Source: Blastococcus aurantiacus
GTDB lineage: Bacteria; Actinomycetota; Actinomycetes; Mycobacteriales; Geodermatophilaceae
DNA: 64,000 nucleotides
Assembly: GCF_900102425.1 (NCBI RefSeq)
Contig: NZ_FNBT01000001.1
Span: 372,001 to 436,000, forward strand
Direction: 5' to 3'
This document shows, in pieces, positions 18,297-27,560 of this stretch. A model generated the notes under the pieces. It worked only from the letters and a program-made list of their open reading frames with translations, did no database searches and was not told the origin of the DNA. The position numbers and the translations under genes are program-made. Each line of letters starts with the position of its first letter. Position 1 is the stretch's first letter.

Positions 18297-19114
18297 CGGC
18301 GACCCACACGCTCACGGCCCAGGACCTGACGCTCGGGTACGGCGAGCGCACCGTCATCGAGGGGCTCGACCTGGCCGTGCCCGCGGGCGCGATCACCGCC
18401 ATCGTCGGGGCCAACGCCTCGGGCAAGTCCACGCTGCTGCGCTCGATGTCGCGGCTGCTGGCGCCCCGGGCGGGGCAGGTGCTGCTGGACGGCAGGGCGG
18501 TGCACCGCATGCCGGCCAAGGAGCTGGCCCGGACGCTCGGCCTGCTGCCGCAGTCGCCGCTCGCCCCGGAGGGCATCACGGTCGCCGACCTCGTCGGGCG
18601 CGGCCGGCACCCGCACCAGGGCATCTTCTCCCGCTGGAGCCGGGAGGACGACGCCGCGGTGGCCGCTGCGCTCGAGGCGACGCAGACGACGGAGCTCGCC
18701 GAGCGCGCCGTCGACGAGCTCTCCGGCGGCCAGCGCCAGCGGGTGTGGATCGCGATGGCGCTGGCCCAGCAGACCGACCTGCTGCTGCTGGACGAGCCGA
18801 CGACGTTCCTCGACGTCAGCCACCAGATCGAGGTCCTCGACCTGCTCACCGACCTCAACCGCCGGCGCGGGACGACGATCGTCATGGTCCTGCACGACCT
18901 CAACCTCGCGGCCCGCTACGCCGACCACCTGGTGGCGCTGGAGTCCGGCCGGATCCACGCGGCCGGGGACCCGTCGGCCGTGCTGACCGAGGACTGCGTG
19001 CGCGCGGTGTTCGGCCTGGACAGCCGGGTGATCGTCGACCCCGTCTCGGGCAAGCCGCTCATGCTGCCGATCGGTCGGCACCACGCCGAGGCGCCCGTGC
19101 CCGCCGAGGCTTGA
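18293..19114 (+). CDS. Iron-siderophore ABC transporter ATPase (FepC-like)
   Basis: This cytosolic ATPase of 273 residues drives the two FecCD permeases. Walker A GANASGKST is at residues 39-47, the signature is LSGGQRQRV, Walker B is LLLLDEPTTFLD, and the switch histidine is in VMVLHDLN. The C-terminal part is longer than the minimal domain, as in FepC/FhuC proteins. The ATG overlaps the permease stop. The gene is last in the operon and converges with DUF3099 about 20 bp downstream. Confidence 0.95.
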   Translation: MTATHTLTAQDLTLGYGERTVIEGLDLAVPAGAITAIVGANASGKSTLLRSMSRLLAPRAGQVLLDGRAVHRMPAKELARTLGLLPQSPLAPEGITVADLVGRGRHPHQGIFSRWSREDDAAVAAALEATQTTELAERAVDELSGGQRQRVWIAMALAQQTDLLLLDEPTTFLDVSHQIEVLDLLTDLNRRRGTTIVMVLHDLNLAARYADHLVALESGRIHAAGDPSAVLTEDCVRAVFGLDSRVIVDPVSGKPLMLPIGRHHAEAPVPAEA

Positions 19115-19135
19115 GCAGGGCCCGAGCCGGGCGGG

Positions 19136-19468
19136 TCAGCCCTCGATGACGCGGTGCGGGCGGCTCTCCAGCTGCCGGTCCGGCCGCGCCACGTAGCGGT
19201 TGACGTCCTGCCGCTTCTTCGGCGGCCGGTCGTTGGCCATGATCACCGCGAACCAGGGCAGGATCGTGCCGAGGACGGCGAGGATGATCATCAGCCAGAC
19301 GGTCTGGTAGAAGACCGCGGCGAACAGCAGGCAGACGGTGCGCACCAGCATGGTGATCACGTAGCGCTTCTTGCGCGCGGCGTGCTGGTCGACCTGGCTG
19401 ACCTGGGCCTCGGTGATGAGCACCGGTTCGGCCCGTCGTGGCCGCGGGTTCTGCTGGCTGGTGGCCAC
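19136..19468 (-). CDS. DUF3099 family membrane protein
   Basis: This small actinobacterial membrane protein has 110 residues. The N-terminal cytosolic part EPVLITEAQVSQVDQHAARKKRY is characteristic and is followed by two membrane segments (about 44-85: VITMLVRTVCLLFAAVFYQ, WLMIILAVLGTILPWFAVI). A charged tail ends the protein. The GTG at 19468 has GGAGGG nine bases upstream; the longer frame to 21211 is an artefact of low stop frequency. The function is unknown. Confidence 0.82.
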   Translation of the reverse strand: MATSQQNPRPRRAEPVLITEAQVSQVDQHAARKKRYVITMLVRTVCLLFAAVFYQTVWLMIILAVLGTILPWFAVIMANDRPPKKRQDVNRYVARPDRQLESRPHRVIEG

Positions 19469-19706
19469 GGGTGTCCATCCCTCCGCTGCCCGGTGCACCG
19501 GGGGCGAGCGCCCCGGCACAGCCCCGGATCCGCGCCCCATGGTGCCACCGCGGAGCGGGGTCGTGCAGGCGTCGCCTGTGACACCGGCGACCACCCGCCT
19601 CACACCGCGCGCCCGGGTCGTCACGGGCCGCCGCGTCGGGTAGGACTGGACCGGCCCGCCGCGGCACGCCGGTGCCGGGCGCACGGCCTCGCGACGGGAG
19701 GAACCG

Positions 19707-20597
19707 ATGTCCGGTCCGCAGGTGGACGCCGATGGGCGGGTGGTCGTCGGCGTCGACGGCTCGGCGTCCTCGATGCAGGCCGCCGTCCACGGCGCGGAGT
19801 GCGCCCGGCGCCGGGGGGTGGGCCTGCTGCTGGTGCACGTGACCCCGTACGGGAGCGGCGAGGAGGCGCGCCCGATGGCCGACCGCGAGGTGCGGGAGCG
19901 GTACGGGCAGAGCGCCGCCCGCCTGGTGCAGGCCGCCGCCGACCACGTCCGAGAGGCGACCGGTTCCGCCGACGTCACGGCGTCGGTGGTCGAGGACCAT
20001 CCCGTCGACGGGCTGCTGGCGCTCTCCGCCGACGCCGTCGTCCTGGTCACCGGGCGCCGGGGCACGGGCGGGCTACCGGGCCTGATCCTGGGCTCCACGG
20101 CCGGCGCGCTGGTCCAGCACGCGCTCTGCCCCGTCATCGCACTGCCCGACGAGACCGTGGTGGACGGCGCAGCGCCGTCGGTGGTGGTCGGCGTGGAGGG
20201 ACGCCCCGGCGACGAGCAGGTCCTGGCCTTCGCGGTCGCCGAGGCCGCCGCCCGTTCCGTCGTCCTCCGGGCCGTGCACGCCTGGCGCGACGTCCCGCTG
20301 GAGAGCGCCGTCGGCGGGTTCGGGCCCCTCATCGACTGGAGCGTCGTGGAGGCACAGGAGCGGGAGCTGCTGGCCGAGGCGGTCGCACCCTGGCGTCGCG
20401 ACGCACCCGACGTCCGGATCGAGGAGGAGGTGCTGCGCGACGGCCCCGCGACCGCGTTGCTCGGCGCCTCGGCCGGGGCCGAGCTGCTCGTCGTCGGCCA
20501 CCGGCACCGCAGCCGGCTCGCCCGCCTGGGGTCGACCACCCACGGCGTCCTGCACCGGGCGGCCGCCCCCATCGCGGTGGTCCCGATCCTGCCCTGA
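19707..20597 (+). CDS. Universal stress protein, two tandem Usp domains
   Basis: This 296-residue cytosolic protein has two Usp folds, about residues 10-145 and 155-295. The first begins VVVGVDGSASSMQAAVHG and has an ATP-binding glycine cluster GRRGTGGLPGLILGSTAGALVQH. The second begins VVVGVEG and has GHRHRSRLARLGSTTHGVLHRA. Such tandem proteins are commonly induced by hypoxia or stress in actinobacteria and often bind ATP. The ATG at 19707 follows GGGAGGAA. The gene converges with the HhH-GPD gene, both stops lying in one small palindrome. Confidence 0.92.
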   Translation: MSGPQVDADGRVVVGVDGSASSMQAAVHGAECARRRGVGLLLVHVTPYGSGEEARPMADREVRERYGQSAARLVQAAADHVREATGSADVTASVVEDHPVDGLLALSADAVVLVTGRRGTGGLPGLILGSTAGALVQHALCPVIALPDETVVDGAAPSVVVGVEGRPGDEQVLAFAVAEAAARSVVLRAVHAWRDVPLESAVGGFGPLIDWSVVEAQERELLAEAVAPWRRDAPDVRIEEEVLRDGPATALLGASAGAELLVVGHRHRSRLARLGSTTHGVLHRAAAPIAVVPILP

Positions 20598-20606
20598 CCG
20601 GTCAGG
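20593..20606. terminator. Palindrome holding both stops of convergent genes
   Basis: CCTGACCGGTCAGG is a perfect 14-base palindrome containing the TGA of the universal stress gene and the TCA of the HhH-GPD gene. As RNA it can form only a 5-bp stem, so termination would be weak. The arrangement mirrors that at 1536-1552. Confidence 0.35.
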
Positions 20607-21192
20607 CCTGCGCGGCCCGCTCCTGCTTCGCGGCGGCCTTCTGCTCCTGCTTGAACCGGCGGACCTCGGCCAGGGACTCCGGCCCGGTGATGTCGGCGAC
20701 CGAGCGGTGCGCGCCCTCCTCGCCGTACGCGCCGGCCGCCTCGCGCCAGCCCGGCGGGGTGACGCCGTACTGCTTGCCGAGCAGCGCGAGGAAGATCGAC
20801 GCCTTCTGCACACCGAAGCCCGGGAGCTCCTTCAGCCGGCGCAACAGCGTCCGCCCGTCCGGGGCGTCGCCCCACAGATTCTCCGCGCGCCCGTCGTACC
20901 GCTCGACCAGCAGCCGGCACAGCTCCTGCGTGCGACCGGCCATCGAGCCGGGGTAGCGGTGCAGCGCCGGCGGCCCCTGGAAGACGCGGGTCAGCTCGTC
21001 GGGGTCGGCCCCGGCCAGGTGCGCGGCGTCCAGGGCGTCCACGCCGAGGCGGTCGGCCAGCAGGCGCGGCGCGGCGAAGGCGCGCTCCATGGGGAACTGC
21101 TGGTCGAGCAGCATCCCGATCAGCAGCGCGAGCGGGTCTCTTCCGAGCAGTTCGTCGGCGGCGTCGTCCTGGGCTATGCGGAGGGTCGGCAC
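20602..21192 (-). CDS. HhH-GPD family base-excision DNA repair protein
   Basis: This 196-residue protein of the helix-hairpin-helix GPD superfamily is shorter than Nth or AlkA. The hairpin LKELPGFGVQKASIFLALLG is clear, the N-terminal [17 protein letters not shown] is the conserved substrate pocket helix, and the C-terminus is basic. Specificity is unknown. The first 30 codons differ in style from the rest: ATA, GAA, GGA and AGA codons appear within codons 6-19, which the rest of the gene avoids. A second copy of this 5' end lies at 21770-21874, so the present start was probably brought in by the insertion described there. No good ribosome site precedes the GTG. Confidence 0.85.
   Translation of the reverse strand: MPTLRIAQDDAADELLGRDPLALLIGMLLDQQFPMERAFAAPRLLADRLGVDALDAAHLAGADPDELTRVFQGPPALHRYPGSMAGRTQELCRLLVERYDGRAENLWGDAPDGRTLLRRLKELPGFGVQKASIFLALLGKQYGVTPPGWREAAGAYGEEGAHRSVADITGPESLAEVRRFKQEQKAAAKQERAAQA
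21099..21119. repeat. 21-bp direct repeat, left copy
   Basis: The 21 bases at 21099-21119 are identical to 21781-21801. They encode the IGMLLDQ/VGMLLDQ segment of the HhH-GPD protein and its remnant. The two copies are 682 bp apart and mark the likely ends of an inserted segment that carries the lipoprotein gene. Confidence 0.85.
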
Positions 21193-21231
21193 ACCGGTGA
21201 TCGTGCCGCATGTACTCGCGGCGACCTCACC

Positions 21232-21663
21232 TCATATGGCGTGGACCATGAAGTACGCCTGGGCTCCTTCGCACCCCTTCGGGAGGCGGGCGACATCACC
21301 AGCGCGCACGGTGACCCCTCCCGTGAGCACGACATCTCCGTCAACGGTGACAGCGTGACCGAATCCCTCCAGGGAGGAGTCGCCCTCGCGCCACGTGAAG
21401 TCCGTGGGGAACACCGGTACGACCTGCGCGCCGTCGACACCTTCGACGACGAGGCATCCGTCGATCAGGCGGAGTGTCCCGGCCAGCCGCGCCTGCTCAC
21501 CGGTACCCCAGTCCCCCGTCCGCTCGTAGGCGGCCGCCGGTGAGCCTGCATCAGGTGGCAGAGCCGATTCATCGGCCGCCGGGGGCACGGAGGAGCACGC
21601 GGAGAGCGTCCCGGCGGCGGCAACAGCCAGGAGGAAACCCGCCGGGACCTTCGTCAGTTGCAT
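21232..21663 (-). CDS. Small secreted lipoprotein on an inserted segment
   Basis: This 143-residue lipoprotein of unknown function has a signal peptide MQLTKVPAGFLLAVAAAGTLSAC with a lipobox at about residue 23. The mature part is a beta-rich domain (ARLAGTLRLIDGCLVVEGVDG, HAVTVDGDVVLTGGVTVRAGDV) with a second cysteine pair that may form a disulphide. The ATG at 21663 is preferred because it starts the signal peptide. Base composition is less GC-rich than the neighbours. The gene lies wholly between the two 21-bp repeats in the HhH-GPD region and so was probably acquired. Confidence 0.75.
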   Translation of the reverse strand: MQLTKVPAGFLLAVAAAGTLSACSSVPPAADESALPPDAGSPAAAYERTGDWGTGEQARLAGTLRLIDGCLVVEGVDGAQVVPVFPTDFTWREGDSSLEGFGHAVTVDGDVVLTGGVTVRAGDVARLPKGCEGAQAYFMVHAI

Positions 21664-21769
21664 GCGCGGAGGATGGCGGCGCGCCCATACGCCCGCAAGG
21701 GTCCCATCGGGACTTGACCGAGACTCCGTCGAGAAACTCCGAGGTCTGTGCACTCCCCGCGGTTAGGGG

Positions 21770-21874
21770 TTAGGCACTGTGCTGGTCGAGCAGCATCCCG
21801 ACGAGCAGGGCGAGCGGGTCGCGGCCGAGCAGCTCGTCGGCGGCGGCCTCCTGGGCGATGCGGAGTGCTGGCAC
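21770..21874 (-). pseudogene. Remnant 5' end of the HhH-GPD gene
   Basis: Thirty-four codons starting at GTG 21874 read [20 protein letters not shown] and onward to MLLDQHSA and a TAA stop. They align with the first 31 codons of the intact gene at 21192, with 26 of 31 residues identical. Codons here are the GC-rich ones typical of the genome (ATC, GAG, CGC) while the intact gene has ATA, GAA and AGA at the same places. A CAGACT hexamer lies seven bases before the GTG, so this is likely the original start and promoter, cut off by the insertion. Confidence 0.8.
21781..21801. repeat. 21-bp direct repeat, right copy
   Basis: Identical to 21099-21119 and lying in the HhH-GPD remnant. Immediately to its left the similarity ends, which marks one boundary of the inserted or recombined segment. 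Confidence 0.85.
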
Positions 21875-21990
21875 GGCACGCAGTCTGCCGCACCGGGCGC
21901 CGGCCGACCCTGGCTCCGCGGCCGGGGCGGTCGGGCCCGCCGCGGACCGCAGGTCATGCCGTGCCGGCGGACCACCGCACGCCCCGGGCC

Positions 21991-22146
21991 TCACACCCTG
22001 GTGTTGCGCTTGACCCATCCGTAGGCCGCGGTGGCGACGAACAGGACCGCGCCGACGACGAGGAGCCAGAACAACCCCTCGACGACCGCGCCGACGACGG
22101 CGAGCGCCAGCCAGATGACGAGCAGCAGGACGATGAAGCCGAGCAT
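21991..22146 (-). CDS. 51-residue hydrophobic membrane protein
   Basis: This very small gene reads [15 protein letters not shown] and onward through a second hydrophobic stretch ([17 protein letters not shown]) to a basic end [13 protein letters not shown] stands eight bases before the ATG at 22146. It resembles the short two-helix hydrophobic proteins common in actinobacteria, whose role is unknown. It is transcribed divergently from furA. Confidence 0.7.
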   Translation of the reverse strand: MLGFIVLLLVIWLALAVVGAVVEGLFWLLVVGAVLFVATAAYGWVKRNTRV

Positions 22147-22265
22147 GTGCGTACCTCCGTGGTGGGTGAGTCCTCAACCGGGGTCATCCGACCGTCATGC
22201 GCGCCGGGCGTCCACGGCACCCGACGGCTGGCCCTCGGCACCCCCGCAGGATGCGCAGCAACTTT

Positions 22266-22280
22266 CTTGACTCCCTCAAG
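22266..22280. promoter_or_regulatory. Candidate FurA operator and promoter of furA-katG
   Basis: CTTGA-CTCCC-TCAAG is a perfect 5-bp inverted repeat. Its left part overlaps TTGACT (22267-22272), a likely -35, with a CAGGAT -10 18 bp later and the GTG of furA only six bases beyond. In mycobacteria and Streptomyces FurA represses furA-katG from a site in this position, so autoregulation is likely. Confidence 0.55.
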
Positions 22281-22302
22281 GGAAGCGCGACAGGATGCGT
22301 GC

Positions 22303-22725
22303 GTGCCCGACCCCGTGGAGCTCGAGCGCGATCTGCGCGGCGTCGGCCTGCGCGTCACCCGCCCGCGCCTCGCGGTGCTGGACGCGGTGCACGCCCATCC
22401 GCACCTCGACACCGAGGCGCTCATCGGGGCCGCGCGCACCCGCCTGGACGCCATCTCCCACCAGGCCGTCTACGACGTCCTCCGGGTGCTCACCGACACC
22501 GGCCTCGTCCGCCGCATCCAGCCGCAGGGGTCGGTCGCCCGGTACGAGGCCCGCGTGGGCGACAACCACCACCACCTGGTGTGCCGCGACTGCGGCGTCA
22601 TCGTCGACGTGGACTGCGCCGTCGGGGCGGCCCCCTGCCTCACGCCGTCCGACGACGCCGGGTTCGACGTCGACGAGGCCGAGGTCGTCTTCTGGGGCCG
22701 CTGCCCTGCGTGCACGGCCGCCTGA
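22303..22725 (+). CDS. furA: Fur-family repressor (FurA/CatR type)
   Basis: This 140-residue metalloregulator normally represses the adjacent catalase-peroxidase gene until oxidised. The N-terminal winged helix (residues 1-80) includes [20 protein letters not shown] and [18 protein letters not shown]. The metal and dimer domain has [19 protein letters not shown] and a final CPAC, giving two CxxC pairs. The GTG at 22303 is chosen for family length and sits close behind a promoter, so the mRNA is probably leaderless. katG follows 47 bp downstream. Confidence 0.92.
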   Translation: MPDPVELERDLRGVGLRVTRPRLAVLDAVHAHPHLDTEALIGAARTRLDAISHQAVYDVLRVLTDTGLVRRIQPQGSVARYEARVGDNHHHLVCRDCGVIVDVDCAVGAAPCLTPSDDAGFDVDEAEVVFWGRCPACTAA

Positions 22726-22772
22726 CCTCCCGAGAACTCCCCCTCCCCCGCCCGAGACCAGAGAGGCCCACC

Positions 22773-24986
22773 GTGAAGGACGAGACCAACAAGGTCGAGA
22801 CCGACAGCACCAGCGAGAGCGAGAACCCGGCGATCCCGTCGCCGAAGCAGGTGACCAGCGGCCGGCCGCGGAGCAACCGGGACTGGTGGCCGAACCAGGT
22901 CGACCTCTCGGTGCTCAACAAGCCCTCGAAGGACTCCGACCCCCTCGGCGACTCGGACTACCGGACGGAGTTCGCCAAGCTCGACGTCGACCAGCTCAAG
23001 CGCGACGTCGCCGAGGTCATGCGCACGTCGCAGGACTGGTGGCCCGCCGACTGGGGGCACTACGGCCCGCTGTTCATCCGCATGTCCTGGCACGCGGCCG
23101 GCACCTACCGGATCGCCGACGGCCGCGGTGGCGGCGGGGAGGGCGGTCAGCGCTTCGCCCCGCTGAACAGCTGGCCGGACAACGCCAACCTGGACAAGGC
23201 CCGCCGCCTGCTGCTGCCGATCAAGCAGAAGTACGGCCGCACGCTGTCCTGGGCCGACCTGCTGGTGCTCGCCGGCAACGTCGCGCACGACGACATGGGC
23301 CTGAAGACGTTCGGCTTCGCCTTCGGCCGCGAGGACTCGTGGCAGCCCCAGGAGGTCTTCTGGGGTCCCGAGGACACCTGGCTCGGTGACGAGCGCTACG
23401 CCGACCAGGCCCCCCTCGACCTGGAGGAGGGCCACCTCGCCGCCGTCACCATGGGCCTGATCTACGTCAACCCCGAGGGCCCGAAGGGACAGCCGGACCC
23501 GGTCGCCTCCGGCCACGACATCCGCGTGACCTTCAGCCGCATGGGCATGACCGACGAGGAGACCGTCGCCCTCATCGCGGGCGGCCACACCTTCGGCAAG
23601 ACCCATGGCGCGGGCAACCCCGAGCTGGTCGGCCCGGAGCCGGAGGGCTGCCCGGTGCACGGCAACGGCCTGGGCTGGATCAGCCAGCACGGCACCGGCA
23701 AGGGCGCCGACACGATCACCAGCGGCCTGGAGGGCGCCTGGACGCCGACGCCGACGCAGTGGGACAACTCCTACTGGGACACCCTGTTCGGCTTCGAGTG
23801 GGAGCTGACCGAGAGCCCCGCCGGCGCGAAGCAGTGGCAGCCGAAGAACCCCGAGGCCCAGGAGCTCGTCCCCGACGCGCACATCGAGGGCAAGAAGAAC
23901 CCGCCGATGATGGCGACCACCGACCTCGCCCTGATCATGGACCCGGGGTTCCGCGCGATGTCTGAGCGCTTCCGCGACGACCCCGAGTACTTCGCCGACC
24001 AGTACGCCCGCGCCTGGTTCAAGCTGCTGCACCGCGACATGGGCCCGAAGAGCCGCTACCTGGGCCCCGACGTCCCGGCCGAGGAGCTCATCTGGCAGGA
24101 CCCGGTGCCCGCCGTCGACCACGAGCTCGTCGGCGACGCGGAGATCGCGGACCTCAAGCAGCGCCTGCTGTCCTCCGGGCTCACGGTGCCGCAGCTGGTG
24201 CACACGGCCTGGTCGGCGGCGGCCTCCTACCGCGGCACGGACAAGCGCGGTGGCGCCAACGGCGCCCGGATCCGCCTGGAGCCGCAGATCAACTGGGCGG
24301 CCAACGAGGGCGTCCGGGATGTGCTGCCGGTGCTCGAGCGGGTGAAGGCGGAGTTCGAGCAGACCGGCAAGAAGATCTCGCTCGCCGACCTCATCGTGCT
24401 CGGCGGCACCGCGGCGGTGGAGAAGGCCGCGGCGGACGCCGGCGTCCAGGTGACCGTGCCCTTCCACCCGGGCCGGACCGATGCCTCGCAGGAGCAGACC
24501 GACGTCGACAACTTCCGCTGGCTCGAGACGCGGGCCGACGGCTTCCGCAACTGGATCGCGCCGGGCAGCAAGCTCGAGCCGGAGACGCTCCTGGTCGACA
24601 AGGCCTACATGCTCGAGCTCACCGCCAAGGAGATGACCCTCCTCGTCGGCGGCCTCCGGGTCCTGGGCGCGAACACCGGCGGGGCGCCGCACGGCGTCTT
24701 CACCGACCGCCCGGGCGTGCTGTCGCAGGACTTCTTCCGCAACCTCCTGGACCTCGGCATCTCCTGGCGCACCTCGGCCGCCACGGAGGGCGTCTACGAG
24801 GGCCTGGACGCGCAGGGCAACGTGGTGCGGACGGCCACCGCCGCGGACCTGGTGTTCAACTCGAACTCGATCCTGCGCGGCATCGTCGAGGTCTACTCGG
24901 CGGACGACGCCCAGGAGAAGTTCGTGCGTGACTTCGCCGACGCGTGGGTCAAGGTCATGGAGCTGGACCGCTTCGACCTGCGGTAG
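22773..24986 (+). CDS. katG: Catalase-peroxidase
   Basis: This haem enzyme decomposes hydrogen peroxide and has broad peroxidase activity. It is 737 residues, the normal two-domain length. The distal haem pocket [10 protein letters not shown] holds the catalytic Arg-Trp-His, the proximal ligand is in [12 protein letters not shown], and YVNPEGP and the SRMGM segment supply the tyrosine and methionine of the Trp-Tyr-Met cofactor. The C-terminal domain repeats the fold without haem ligands. The start is GTG 22773, preceded by GAGAGG. Regulation by furA is expected. Confidence 0.97.
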   Translation: MKDETNKVETDSTSESENPAIPSPKQVTSGRPRSNRDWWPNQVDLSVLNKPSKDSDPLGDSDYRTEFAKLDVDQLKRDVAEVMRTSQDWWPADWGHYGPLFIRMSWHAAGTYRIADGRGGGGEGGQRFAPLNSWPDNANLDKARRLLLPIKQKYGRTLSWADLLVLAGNVAHDDMGLKTFGFAFGREDSWQPQEVFWGPEDTWLGDERYADQAPLDLEEGHLAAVTMGLIYVNPEGPKGQPDPVASGHDIRVTFSRMGMTDEETVALIAGGHTFGKTHGAGNPELVGPEPEGCPVHGNGLGWISQHGTGKGADTITSGLEGAWTPTPTQWDNSYWDTLFGFEWELTESPAGAKQWQPKNPEAQELVPDAHIEGKKNPPMMATTDLALIMDPGFRAMSERFRDDPEYFADQYARAWFKLLHRDMGPKSRYLGPDVPAEELIWQDPVPAVDHELVGDAEIADLKQRLLSSGLTVPQLVHTAWSAAASYRGTDKRGGANGARIRLEPQINWAANEGVRDVLPVLERVKAEFEQTGKKISLADLIVLGGTAAVEKAAADAGVQVTVPFHPGRTDASQEQTDVDNFRWLETRADGFRNWIAPGSKLEPETLLVDKAYMLELTAKEMTLLVGGLRVLGANTGGAPHGVFTDRPGVLSQDFFRNLLDLGISWRTSAATEGVYEGLDAQGNVVRTATAADLVFNSNSILRGIVEVYSADDAQEKFVRDFADAWVKVMELDRFDLR

Positions 24987-24990
24987 CCAC

Positions 24991-25043
24991 GGTCACCCGG
25001 ACGCCCCGGTTCGCCCCGTGCGGACCGGGGCATCCGCGTGACC
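24991..25043 (+). terminator. Strong hairpin after katG
   Basis: Twenty-base arms at 24991-25010 and 25024-25043 pair with two mismatches around a 13-base loop, four bases after the katG stop. It is a likely intrinsic-like terminator of furA-katG. A second perfect hairpin follows at once. Confidence 0.7.
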
Positions 25044-25047
25044 AGGC

Positions 25048-25074
25048 GCGCCCGGGCCGAGCCAGCCCGGGCGC
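25048..25074 (+). terminator. Second hairpin between katG and dtd
   Basis: GCGCCCGGGC (25048-25057) and GCCCGGGCGC (25065-25074) are perfect complements with a seven-base loop. Together with the hairpin at 24991 it should isolate dtd from katG transcription. Confidence 0.6.
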
Positions 25075-25111
25075 CCGCGACCCGGATCAGGCCCACCACG
25101 AGGATGTGTCC

Positions 25112-25543
25112 GTGCGCGCAGTCGTGACCAGGGTCGATTCAGCCGCTGTAGCGGTCGAGGGCGCCGTGGTCGGCGAGATCGGGCGAGGGTTGCTGTCACT
25201 GGTCGGAGTCGGCCGGGCGGACGACGCCGACGCCGCCCGCCTGCTGGCGCGGAAGATCCACGAGCTGCGCATCTTCCCGGGCGACGACGGCACGGTCTCC
25301 GCCGCCGACCTCGGGCTCCCCGTGCTGGTCGTCAGCCAGTTCACGCTCTACGCCGACACCCGCAAGGGTCGGCGCCCCTCCTGGTCGGAGGCCGCACCCG
25401 GCGAGGTCGCCGAACCCCTGGTCGACGAGCTGGTGGCGGAGCTGCGCCGCCGCGGGTGCACGGTGGCCACGGGAGTGTTCGGTGCGCGGATGCAGGTGTC
25501 CTCGGTCAACGACGGCCCGATGACCTTGCTGCTGGAGGTCTGA
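25112..25543 (+). CDS. dtd: D-aminoacyl-tRNA deacylase
   Basis: This homodimeric enzyme removes D-amino acids and glycine wrongly attached to tRNA. It is 143 residues, the usual length. The two active-site motifs are present: [16 protein letters not shown] near residue 78 and the cross-subunit [11 protein letters not shown] at the C-terminus, which carries the Gly-cisPro element. The usual residue after proline is valine and here it is methionine, a tolerated change. The GTG at 25112 starts the conserved [13 protein letters not shown]. Confidence 0.95.
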   Translation: MRAVVTRVDSAAVAVEGAVVGEIGRGLLSLVGVGRADDADAARLLARKIHELRIFPGDDGTVSAADLGLPVLVVSQFTLYADTRKGRRPSWSEAAPGEVAEPLVDELVAELRRRGCTVATGVFGARMQVSSVNDGPMTLLLEV

Positions 25544-25615
25544 GCCCCGATCCCCGGGGGTAGGACGCGTGAGCGACAACACTCCCTGTCGGTTGGCTGT
25601 GAACCGGGGATCCGT

Positions 25616-25642
25616 GGAACACGCGCCCCGGTCCGGACCGTT
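25616..25642 (+). promoter_or_regulatory. ECF-type (SigR/SigH/SigE-like) promoter before sigB
   Basis: GGAAC at 25616-25620 and GTT at 25640-25642 (in CCGTTG) are separated by 19 bp, which fits the GGAAY-N18/19-GTT promoters read by stress sigma factors of the SigR/SigH/SigE group. It would give a leader of about 140 bases. In M. tuberculosis sigB is likewise driven by SigE, SigH and SigL. Confidence 0.6.
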
Positions 25643-25788
25643 GTGCAGGGCGTACCACATCGGACAGAAGAGCAACGGGGACGGTCCGGACGACCCGGGA
25701 CCCCCATCGACGCCCCGGATGGCATCACCGCCGCGCCAGCGACGACCGGCGGATGCATCCGAATCGAAGGCAAGGACGAAGAAGCATC

Positions 25789-26781
<993 letters not shown>

Positions 26782-26792
26782 AGAAACGACCA

Positions 26793-26828
26793 ACGAGAGC
26801 CCGTCCCCGCGAGGGGGCGGGCTCTCGT
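26793..26828 (+). terminator. Strong terminator of sigB
   Basis: A 16-bp stem (26793-26808 with 26813-26828, one T-G pair) closed by a GCGA tetraloop lies 11 bases after the sigB stop. It is also positioned to stop the convergent gene that ends at 26840. Confidence 0.85.
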
Positions 26829-26839
26829 CGTCTCGGGAC

Positions 26840-27529
26840 TCAAGGGGTGAGGGCACCCGATAGCAGCCTGCTCGCCTGTCGATCCACCAGTGCGGCGTCC
26901 GGGTCCGCGCGATGCCACAGCAAGCGCAGGAGCACCTCGGCTCTGCCCCGGACAGCCACCGGCTCCCGCTCGCCGATGGTGATGTCGCCGGCCACATCCG
27001 TGGCCACCAGCCGAATGCCTCGTGGCAGCGGTTCGACGCGACCCAGCCGTACCTGCCGCGGGTAGATGACGTCCCGGACTTCGAGCACTCCGTCCCATGC
27101 CAGCCACGGATCCACCTGCGGCACCTGCCCGAGCGCGTCGTGGGCGTCCCAGGTGTGCAGCACGGTCTCGTGCACCTGCCGTCGCCTCCAGAAGAGCGCG
27201 GATGCATCCCGGTCGTCGAGGGTCCACGCGGGTGCGTCCGCCCGTGTCGCCGTCAGTACGTCGACGAGCCGTGAGGCGTGGTGGCGGTACCAAGCGGTCA
27301 GCTCCCGACGATCCCGTTCGACGGGTCGTGGCCGGAAGGCGGGGTTGCCCTCGACGACACAGTGCGCCGCCCATTGGTGGACCTCACCCAGGTGCACCAC
27401 GAGATCGCGCACCGACCAGCCCGGACAGGCAGGGACGAGCGCATCGTGGTCGGCATCGCTGATGGCGACAGCGAATCCCTCGGTGTGGGCGCGCAGCAGG
27501 TCCAGCCAGTCGGGTGTCTCGGGGGTCAC
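26840..27529 (-). CDS. Mycothiol-dependent maleylpyruvate isomerase family protein
   Basis: This 229-residue protein has an N-terminal DinB-like four-helix bundle with VHLGEVHQWAAH, RHHASRLVDVL and RRRQVHETVLHTWDAHDALG, whose histidines should bind a metal. A C-terminal SCP-like domain of about 80 residues follows. Family members include the mycothiol-dependent maleylpyruvate isomerase and mycothiol S-transferases. The true substrate is unknown, and most family members are orphan detoxification enzymes. The ATG at 27529 gives a normal length. It is downstream of the GNAT-fusion gene on the same strand, behind a hairpin. Confidence 0.82.
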   Translation of the reverse strand: MTPETPDWLDLLRAHTEGFAVAISDADHDALVPACPGWSVRDLVVHLGEVHQWAAHCVVEGNPAFRPRPVERDRRELTAWYRHHASRLVDVLTATRADAPAWTLDDRDASALFWRRRQVHETVLHTWDAHDALGQVPQVDPWLAWDGVLEVRDVIYPRQVRLGRVEPLPRGIRLVATDVAGDITIGEREPVAVRGRAEVLLRLLWHRADPDAALVDRQASRLLSGALTP

Positions 27530-27541
27530 GCTTCCTCCTCC

Positions 27542-27558
27542 GGCTCGCCGGGCGAGCC
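27542..27558 (-). terminator. Hairpin between the GNAT-fusion gene and its neighbour
   Basis: GGCTCGCC, one G, then GGCGAGCC is a perfect 8-bp inverted repeat right after the stop of the GNAT-fusion gene on the minus strand. The tight loop makes it a weak to moderate terminator. Confidence 0.45.
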
Positions 27559-27560
27559 GA

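Noticed and set aside
21761-21775. GGTTAGGGGTTAGGC as a possible second iron box.
   Set aside because: It is two direct TTAGG units, not the inverted arrangement IdeR needs, and it marks the end of the HhH-GPD remnant rather than a promoter.
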